Positions 57,801-64,000 of a DNA stretch of 64,000 nt are shown here, piece after piece (the stretch's first letter is position 1; each line of letters starts with the position of its first letter). The position numbers and the translations under genes are program-made. Source of the stretch: Hydrangea macrophylla (Eukaryota > Streptophyta > Magnoliopsida > Cornales > Hydrangeaceae). The stretch is from assembly GCA_033977485.1 (NCBI GenBank), contig CM066995.1:46001736-46065735 (forward strand), in the 5' to 3' direction. The notes below the pieces were generated by a model, which ran no database searches, had not been told where the DNA came from, and was given only the letters and a program-made list of their open reading frames with translations.

Positions 57801-60800
57801 TATGGGTTGGCTTTGGCACAGCATGGAACCTCAGGTTGCATCTACTGTTGACTTTTGTGACTCTTTTAAGAAGATTTGGGACTCTATTGCCGACTCTTTC
57901 TCACAACAAAGCAATGTTTCCCGTGTTTATGAGTTGTATGAGCAGCCATTTACTATGCGCCAGTCTGGGAAGTCATTACCCGAGTTCTATAGCAACCTTA
58001 AGAGTTTATGGGATCAGGTGTTACAATACCGTCCTTTTACTTCTGATTTGGCGCAGCAACAATGGCATTGGGAAGACTTCATGATTGCTTCTTTACTTTC
58101 TGGATTGGATTCTGATCTTCGTGGCTTTAAGGATCAGATACTTGTAAGTGAGATCTTGCCTACTGCTGCTAATGCATATTCGAGATTGTTGCGTTCGACT
58201 TTGGGACAAAAATCCCCAGTGATTAGCTCCACTCCTACCCCCTCAGAGTCCTCTGCTTTAGTCTCGAGTGGTGGAGGCCGTGGAGGTGGGTTCCGTGGTA
58301 CTCGTGGTGGTCGTGGTTATCGAGGTGGTTCTCGAGGTGGTGGTCGTGCCAGTGGACGCGGTGATCGAAAGTGTGATCATTGTGGTGGTAATAATCACAC
58401 AGAGCTTTATTGTTGGACCAAGTATGTCAAACCCGAATATGCGCATCATACTTTTGATTGTACTACACAATCATTGCCTCTTACGTCTTCTGGATCCGCA
58501 GCTCCTAGTTCTAGTTCTCATGATGCACTCACCGCTCAGCTTGGCGAGCTTGTCCATACCTTGCATACTGTTCTTCCTTCCACCTCTACTAGCGCCTTTG
58601 CTTGCAGGTGTCGCCCATTCACCTTCGTCCTGGGTCATTGACTCTGGAGCCAACTTGCATATGTCTGGTATACCATCTCTCTTTTCTAATCTATTTCCTA
58701 TTAAACATCAAATTCACTTAGCTGATGGGTCATCTCGCCCAGTTCTTGGGAAAGGTGTCCTTCATCCTTCTTCTTCTTTGTCCTTATCTTCTAGTCTTTA
58801 TGTACCCAATTTTCCTTTTAATTTACTTTCTGTCAACCAGTTGACTAAAGCTTTGCAATGTTCTGTAACCTTTTCTCCCATTTCTTGTGTTTTTCAAGAC
58901 CTCAAGACGAAGAAGATGATTGATTCGGGGCATGAGAAAGATGGCCTATACTACTTGGATCCTAGTGAATCAACATTCTCCTCCGCATCTGCTTTGAGTG
59001 CTACAGTTTCACCTCTTCAGTGGCACTCTCGCTTGGGGCATCCATCCTTGACCAAACTTAAATTAGCTGTTCCTGGTCTAAGTCGTGTTTCTAGTCTAGA
59101 TTGTGAGGCTTGTCAATTGGGCTAGCATCACCATAGTTCATTTCCTAGTAGTACTCCCGGTCCTCAGTCTGAGTCATTTGCTTTAGTTCATACAGATATA
59201 TGGGGATCGTCCCGATTTTCTAGTTTGAATGGTTTATGTATTGTGTTTTATTTGTGGATGATTATTCTCGTATGACTTGGTTATTTTTAATGAAAGAAAG
59301 GTCTGAGTTGCCTCACGTTTATTTTAGATTTTATAATGAGATCCTTGTTCAATTTGGTAAACGAATTAAAATTCTTCGTTCTATAATGCTCTAGAATATA
59401 CACAATCTGTTATGGACTCTTTCTATGTTGTTCATGGTATTTTACATCAGACTAGTTGTGCTCACACCATTAAACAAAATGGTGTTGCCGAACGCAAGCA
59501 TAGGCATGTGTTGGATGCTGCTCGTACCTTACTCTTCAATATGCATGTACCTCGTCATTTTTGGCATGATGCTTTTCTCATTGCCTGTCATCTGATTAAT
59601 CGCATGCCATCTGCTGTGCTTAATCAGCCGTCTCCCTTTTCCTTGCTATACCCAAATTCATCATCTTTCCAAGTTACTCCCCGTGTCTTTGGTTGTGTGA
59701 GCTTTGTTCATATTATGGAACCTGGTCAAGATAAATTGTCTCCACGTGCTCGCAAATGTGTCTGTCTTGGGTATTCTTGGACTCAAAAAGGTTATCGCTG
59801 CTACAATCCTGAGGCTCGTCGTTACTTTGTAAGTGAAGACGTTACATTTTTTGAGTCCATCTCCTTCTTTTCCTCCGCCGGTCAGAAGTTGACTAGTGAT
59901 CTCATAGCATGTCGTGAGGGGGCGCCCTCGGTTCCATCCCCTACTCTTCCTTTACCTATGTCATCGTCATTTGAGCCTCTTTTGCAGGTTTATCAGCGGT
60001 CGCAAGATAGGCCTGTTGTTTCTTATGGCCCGAAGACAACTTCTTTACCGTTTGAGGTCCTTGCTTCTTCCTCACCTCCTCCTACCATTGATGATTTACC
60101 ACTTGCTCTACGACGAGGTAAACATGCTTGTACTCAACATCCAATTGCTCATTTTGTGTCATATAATCGTATGTCTTCATCTTTACAGTCATTTGCTTGT
60201 GCTTTGTCTTCTATTTCTGTCCCAAGTTCTTATCAGCAAGCATTGTCTTCTTCTGGTTGGAAACATGCTATGGATGAGGAGATGAGTACCCTTCATAAGA
60301 ATCAGACTTGGGAACTTGCGATCCTTCTTCCTGCGAAGCAAACTGTTGGATGTCGTTGGGTTTATACTGTTAATTATCTTCCAGATGGTTCCGTTGAGCT
60401 TCTTAAGGCACGCTTAGTTGCTAAGGGGTATACCCAGACATATGGTGTCAATTACTTTGAAACTTTCTCGCCCGTGGCTCGTCTCAATTCTGTCAGAATA
60501 CTACTTTCTGTTGCTGTTAGCCGTTCTTGGCCGTTATATCAGCTTGATATTAAAAATGCTTTTTTGCATGGAGATCTTCAGGAGGAGATCTACATGGATC
60601 AACCAACTGGTTATGTAGTTGGTGGTAATGCCAACCTTGTATGTCGACTATGGAAGGCTCTATATGGCCTCAAACAGTCTCCTCGAGCTTGGTTTGATCA
60701 ATTCAGTTCAGTTGTTATTGCATATGGTTTCAGCTGTTTTACTTATGATCACTCTGTTTTTGTTCGTCATTCTTCTTCGGATACTATTGTACTCATTGTT

Positions 60801-63800
60801 TATGTGGATGACATTATTATCTTTGGGAGTAATACCGTCGGTATTGCCGATCTAAAAAGGCATCTTGGGCAACATTTTCAGACTAAAGATTTGGGTTCTC
60901 TTCGATATTTCCCTGGGATTGAAGTTGCTCGCTCTCGTCAGGGCAATTGTTTTTTATCTCAACGGAAGTATGTCCTTGACGTCTTGTCTAAGATTGGTTT
61001 GTTGGGTTCTAAGTCTGTCGGGTTCTAAGCCTTTTGATACCCCTATGGAACCCATGGTGAAACTTGATGGCGAGCACGGTGATCTTTTTTCCGATGTCGG
61101 TCGGTCCCGACGACTTGTTGGGAAATTGATATATCTTACGGTTACTCCATCAGATATTACCTATGTTGTTGGCGTGGTTAGTCGGTATATGCATGCTCCA
61201 CGTACACCTCATTTTGAAGCAGTTTGTCGTATTTTGCGTTATCTTAAGAGTGCTCCTGGGAGAGGGCTCTTGTACAAGCCTTCTACTCATCTTTCTATCA
61301 CTGGTTTTGGTGATACTAATTGGTCTGGTTGCCGTTCGGATAGGCGATTTACTTCTGGTTATTCGTACATTTGTTGGCGGGAATCTCGTTACTCGGCATA
61401 GTAAAAAGCAAAATGTTGTTGCTCGCTCTAGTGCTGAGGCTGAGTACCAAGCTATGGCACATACCGCTTCTGAAATGTTGTGGGTCTGTTCTCTCCTTTG
61501 GGATATTGGGGTTGATAATTCCGAACCTATGACGATGTATTGTGACAACCAAGTTGCTCTTTTTATTGCCAATAATCCCGTTTTTCATGAGCACACTAAA
61601 CATATTGAGGTGGATTGTCATTTTATTCGCGACTTCTTGTTGAAGAAATAGTTCGTCACCGCCTACATCCGCTTAGACAATCAAATGGGTGACATTTTTA
61701 CAAAGGCCTTGGCTCGTGTTTCTTTTCAATATTTATGTTCCATGATGGGCATATTTGATATGTATGCTCTAGCTTGAGGGGGCGTGTTAGAGTTTATTTT
61801 CTTATTTTCTTAGAATCCTAGTAGTAAGGGTACTCTTGTATTTTTACTCTTGCTCTTATATAAATATATATGAGGATTATACAGGTATGCTAATTAAGCA
61901 GCCTAATTATCTCTCCCTCTCTTACGTTTCTCTCTTCTTCCTCCTTCTTCCTCTAACCCTAATTTCAATTATTAAAACAACTACCACGAATAGAGGTAGC
62001 TCGCTTAAATAGTGTGAATAGTCCCTACTACATTTTTGCGTGACTGTGTCGGCTACTATAACTCCTCTAATTCAATTTTATTTATATGTACAGAATAGCT
62101 CGAAACTAAACACCTATCAGCCAAAAACTACCAAGCACACTTTTTTGTACACCTAAAGTGCTTTTTTACTTGGTGTGGGGACCCTAAAACCCACCAAGGG
62201 CCTTTTAAGATTTCAAAGCCTATGAAATTTGTCCAGCCAACGAATACGTATATTCCCTTCATTGAAAAGGACTTGACTCTTTCGAGTTAAGAGAATGTCC
62301 AAAAATGTCATTGGGTGGAAAATTTGTAAAAAAGCACAAATATTCTTCAAGTTTAGTATATGTGAAGTCCTTACATAGTCTTCATTATTTTAGCAATATC
62401 GTATTATAGACACAATGTTCCAATTATGCAGAACGGTGTGAGGAAGACTGGTGAATGGTGATAGATCTTTTCAGCATTACTTCAGCACAAAGTTGCTGTT
62501 CACCTAGAAGCCACAGACACTTTGGAAAGGCAACCACACCCGCACTGGGTGTGTACTAATTAAAGGCAGTGCTTCCTAGCTGTTCACAGACTAAATTTTA
62601 ACCCTTGTTAAAACTAAATTAGCCTTAAACATATAGAAATAACCACCTCGTTGCTACAACCACCAAAACTGTAATCTATTATTCTCTTATAATGACGTGA
62701 ACGGTAACTACATTAACGTGATTAGAGTCCGCTAAATTGACGTGCTACAATACACATTGTAGTACCTCCCACAGAAACTTCCCTAAGTATGAATAAGTGC
62801 TCAGAAATATGACTCAAAAATATCAAATCAAAACAAATCAACGCAGTGAAGCCTTGTTTCAAATTATAAGGGGTCAGCTAGATGTGTACAATAGCCTATC
62901 AACTAAAAACTGCCAAGGGCACTTTTTTGTTGACCCCATCCTGGGGTCCTTACTCATTTTTTATGCTTTCACTGTGTATGATTATGGTATTTGTCCAGCC
63001 AATTAATAGATGAGGCACAATTCTTGAGTTCGACGCATGTGTTTGCCTTACATACACCCATGGTGGTTAGAATCGTATGATTCACGCTCATGTGTTTTAC
63101 ATATATGGTTGTTAGAATCGTACGATACACGATTCGATTCAATTCTCATACCGAACGATTTGAATCATGCCTATGAATCGTTATGAATCATCTGATTCAT
63201 GGACGATTCGCTATTCGATTGTTATGCTTTCACTATGTATGATTTGGGTATTTGTCCAGCCAATTAATAGATAAGGCACAATTCTCAAGTTGGATGCATT
63301 TGTTTGTCTTACATACACCCATGGTTGTTAGAATCGTACAATTCACATGTATGTGTTTGTCTTACATATATGGTTGTTAGAATCGTACAATTCACGATTC
63401 GATTCATACGATTCATAAAAAATTTGAGTTTCGCCATATAAAAAAAAAAGGTGTTGTCTTGATTTTTGCTCGTGTTACATGCCATTCTATTTTTCACTTG
63501 TATTAGTTTACAGGTTGTTAAGTTGTAATACAATTTCTACATATAAAGCTTTTGATTGTGTGTAAAACATTCATATATGTATGTGAAGTGATGGGCTTCA
63601 CATCCTAAAAAAAAGCAACACATTAATATAGAATATATTGGTATATGTGTTTTTTATGCGTATACAAATATATTACAATCTATTTTCTAAAACAAGTGAA
63701 TTTTACGATTCACGATTCATAATTTTGGCAAACTGATTCATGATTTGACAACATTGCATACACCCCCTCCCCTCAAAATATAGATAAACAAACTTGTTTT

Positions 63801-64000
63801 ATCTTCAATTTTATCCTTCCACATATAGACTTACAGTTTTCAATTTGATTGTCTCTTGACAGGTGCGCAATGTTATGATAGAGAATATTGATAAAGTTTT
63901 AGAGAGAGGTGATCGCTTGGAGTTGCTGGTTGATAAAACTACAACCATGCAGGGAAATACCTTTCGCTTTAGAAAGCAAGCACGCCGTTTCAGAAGCACT
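50736..64000 (+). CDS. VAMP711: Vesicle-associated membrane protein, VAMP711-type vacuolar R-SNARE (partial: exons 1-3 of the gene)
   Basis: This R-SNARE would drive fusion of vesicles with the vacuole membrane by pairing with Q-SNAREs. Exons: 50736-50952, 56172-56362 and 63863 to beyond 64000. Splicing is clean: GTAAGC donor with TTGTACAG acceptor (phase 1, rebuilding an Arg codon), then GTAAGT with CTCTTGACAG (phase 0). Exons 1-2 encode the longin domain (MAILYGLVARGSVVLAEFTA, DRYIFHVKRTDGLTVLCMAD, RIPFAFLEEIHQRFVRTYGR). Exon 2's end and exon 3 carry the SNARE motif (LKGEMSQVRNVMIENIDKVL, ERGDRLELLVDKTTTMQ), including the central arginine (VMIENIDKVLERGDRLELLVDK region), and the basic stretch FRFRKQARRFRS. 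The C-terminal membrane anchor lies outside the window. Similarity to VAMP71-group proteins is close, with no stops or frameshifts. Introns are enlarged by mobile elements. Confidence 0.93.
51749..51820 (+). repeat. (TG)n(AG)n compound microsatellite in intron 1
   Basis: A GT run passes directly into a long AG run. It lies next to the LTR-like end of the copia relic. Confidence 0.9.
51830..53280 (-). mobile_element. Copia-type retrotransposon relic in intron 1
   Basis: On the minus strand: RT remnant TVALIVYVNDIALTGND (near 53100; the usual YVDD is YVND), then FGIDVARSKKGI, the RNase H end DQLADILTK (near 52040-52060), and the polypurine tract plus LTR start CCAGCTTGAGGGGGAGTGTC (51946-51965). 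Several stops and frameshifts are present. LTR-like DNA continues to about 51830. A TRIM sits inside it at 52463-52766. Confidence 0.75.
52463..52766 (+). mobile_element. TRIM (miniature LTR element) inside the copia relic
   Basis: Two direct repeats of about 118 bp (52463-52580 and 52649-52766) begin TGTTGGATTGTCCCACATC and end TTGGTCTTTCTACT. Between them are a tRNA-Met-type primer site (TTGGTATTAAAGC, right after the first repeat) and a polypurine tract (TTAAGGGGGTG, right before the second). The internal region has only 68 bp and no coding capacity. The flanks GTTCT and GGTCT match at four of five bases. Confidence 0.85.
53281..53837. other. Intron 1 DNA, nothing recognised
   Basis: AT-rich sequence with no supported feature between the copia relic and the solo LTR. 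Confidence 0.5.
54446..54563. repeat. Palindrome array, ATCGATCGA type, downstream part of the solo LTR
   Basis: About six copies (TTCGATCGATTGAT, TCAATCGATCGAAC, TCAATCGATCGACA, TTCAATCGATCGAAA and variants). Confidence 0.85.
54972..55040. repeat. Palindrome array, TTCGATCGATCGAA type, U3 of the solo LTR
   Basis: Two perfect TTCGATCGATCGAA copies and a half-copy, about 40 bp upstream of the TATA box in the minus-strand direction. Confidence 0.85.
55458..55756. mobile_element. Stowaway-type MITE in intron 1
   Basis: The termini CTCTCTCCGTTCCAAAATAA and, on the other strand, CTCCCTCCGTTCCAAAATAA form inverted repeats and are flanked by TA (55456-55457 and 55757-55758). Sequence, length (299 bp) and TA target fit the Stowaway group of Tc1/mariner MITEs. 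Confidence 0.9.
56172..56362 (+). CDS. VAMP711: VAMP711-type gene, exon 2
   Basis: Encodes the end of the longin domain and the start of the SNARE motif (RIPFAFLEEIHQ to INRLKGEMSQ). The acceptor TTGTACAG and the donor CAG/GTAAGT are strong. Confidence 0.93.
56827..57021 (+). repeat. 5' LTR of the copia element
   Basis: Begins TGTTAGAGTTTGTTTTCTTA and ends near AATTATTAAATTCAAC. TATA-like TATATAAATATATATG lies near 56897-56912. Confidence 0.9.
57023..57034 (+). other. Primer-binding site of the copia element
   Basis: TGGTATCAGAGC, complementary to the 3' end of initiator Met tRNA, as usual in plant copia elements. Confidence 0.92.
57035..57583 (+). other. Untranslated leader of the copia element
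   Basis: No coding sequence. A short direct repeat (GTGTCTGAC...TAATTTCT...GTTGTGGGTATCATCTTTTG) occurs twice, near 57474-57515 and 57538-57578. Confidence 0.6.
57584..58641 (+). pseudogene. gag of the copia element (decayed)
   Basis: Starts at ATG 57584 (MTDDKPPQQFVWKDDDMPKA). Breaks are a frameshift in an A-run near 57720 and a TGA at 57778-57780 where Trp is expected. The gag core then reads through LPEFYSNLKSLWDQV and ASLLSGLDSDLRGF, followed by a Gly/Arg-rich segment and the zinc knuckle CDHCGGNNHTELYC. A further shift near 58605 moves the frame to the protease. It would package the element's RNA if intact. Confidence 0.9.
58606..61777 (+). pseudogene. pol of the copia element: protease, integrase, RT, RNase H (decayed)
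   Basis: Protease motif WVIDSGANLHMSG at 58634. The gag-pre-integrase region (WHSRLGHPSL) ends in a TAG at 59123-59125 within CEACQLG. The integrase N-part is frameshifted (59160-59410). A long open stretch, 59412-61028, contains the end of the integrase core (NGVAERKHRHVLDAARTLLF) and RT: VGCRWVYTVNYLPDGSVELL, YQLDIKNAFLHGDL, LYGLKQSPRAWF and catalytic IVYVDDIIIFG. A local duplication of GGGTTCTAAG near 61010 shifts the frame. RNase H follows in two frames (KLIYLTVTPSDITY; SSAEAEYQAMAH, DNQVALFIANNPVFHEHTKH), with a TAG at 61649. Pol ends with TGA at 61775-61777. Confidence 0.92.
61772..61784 (+). other. Polypurine tract of the copia element
   Basis: GCTTGAGGGGGCG directly precedes the 3' LTR and overlaps the pol stop codon. 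Confidence 0.85.
61785..61981 (+). repeat. 3' LTR of the copia element
   Basis: Begins TGTTAGAGTTTATTTTCTTA. It matches 56827-57021 with scattered changes and a TTC insertion in the TTCCTCC run. Confidence 0.9.
61988..63862 (+). repeat. Intron 2, 3' part, with diverged tandem repeats
   Basis: A unit of about 262 bp occurs twice (about 62967-63110 and 63229-63400), marked by GTATTTGTCCAGCCAATTAA and CTTACATACACCCATGG. It carries clusters of an ATCGTACGATTC-type inverted repeat. A related phrase (ACTAAAAACTGCCAAG with GCACTTTTTTG) occurs near 62115 and 62900. No gene is seen. Confidence 0.6.
63863..64000 (+). CDS. VAMP711: VAMP711-type gene, exon 3 (runs off the window)
   Basis: After the acceptor CTCTTGACAG it encodes VRNVMIENIDKVLERGDRLE to FRFRKQARRFRST, the second half of the SNARE motif. 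The membrane anchor is expected in the next exon. Confidence 0.93.
   Translation, partial: MRNVMIENIDKVLERGDRLELLVDKTTTMQGNTFRFRKQARRFRST

Larger units (their letters stand above)
56827..61981 (+). mobile_element. Ty1/copia retrotransposon in intron 2 of the VAMP711-type gene
   Basis: LTRs of about 195 bp (56827-57021) and 197 bp (61785-61981), with the same TACCAC on both sides (56821-56826 and 61982-61987; the 5-bp duplication is probably ACCAC). It contains a Met-tRNA primer site and a polypurine tract, with the copia gene order gag, protease, integrase, RT, RNase H. It lies in the same orientation as the host gene. LTRs differ at several sites, including a 3-bp indel. Confidence 0.95.

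Noticed and set aside
58268..58600. Val-rich plus-strand ORF overlapping copia gag
   Set aside because: It is a frame shadow of the Gly/Arg-rich gag segment; only its later part (from about 58606) is real pol.

Overview
This window is nuclear DNA from a flowering plant, most likely a eudicot. It is AT-rich and long-introned, packed with nested LTR retrotransposons of plant lineages, and carries a Stowaway-type MITE, a TRIM, a CACTA-like transposon and one clear plant gene. I cannot name the species.

Layout. 1-5755: the 3' part of a Tat-lineage Ty3/gypsy element (decayed pol, an intron-containing antisense gene, 3' LTR). 5756-10063: AT-rich DNA with a candidate gypsy LTR and a tandem array of small hairpins. 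10064-14549: a CACTA-like transposon carrying gene fragments that I read as allene oxide cyclase, a COP1-interacting-protein-7-like protein and trehalose-6-phosphate phosphatase. 14869-41785: an old Athila-type gypsy element (5-bp target duplication GTTAT), split by a much younger Athila-type element on the other strand (21414-34685, duplication ATATG). 41786-50570: scattered LTR pieces, a tRNA-derived SINE-like unit, a DUF538-like remnant, microsatellites and tandem repeats. 50736-64000: the first three exons of a VAMP711-type vacuolar SNARE gene. Intron 1 (5.2 kb) holds a copia relic with a TRIM inside it, a solo gypsy LTR and a MITE. Intron 2 (7.5 kb) holds a decayed full-length copia element. 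The last exon lies beyond the window.

The VAMP gene is the only convincing functional host gene. The young Athila element is close to intact: one gag-pol frame broken by three TGA codons, with an env-position ORF broken by one TAG.

The signal that best fits a previously undescribed system is a set of paired arrays of a 10-12 bp palindrome (core AATCGATT, diverged form ATCGATCGA). They recur in the LTRs of the young Athila element, again upstream of its env-position ORF, in a solo LTR in the VAMP intron, and around 43.2-44.0 kb. In each case two arrays lie about 400-480 bp apart. In three of the four kinds of locus a minus-strand TATA box sits between them, 40-110 bp from the upstream array. 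Other leads are the Pack-type CACTA cargo, the spliced antisense gene of the Tat element, and GGGGG polypurine tracts that mark ORF boundaries in both Athila elements.
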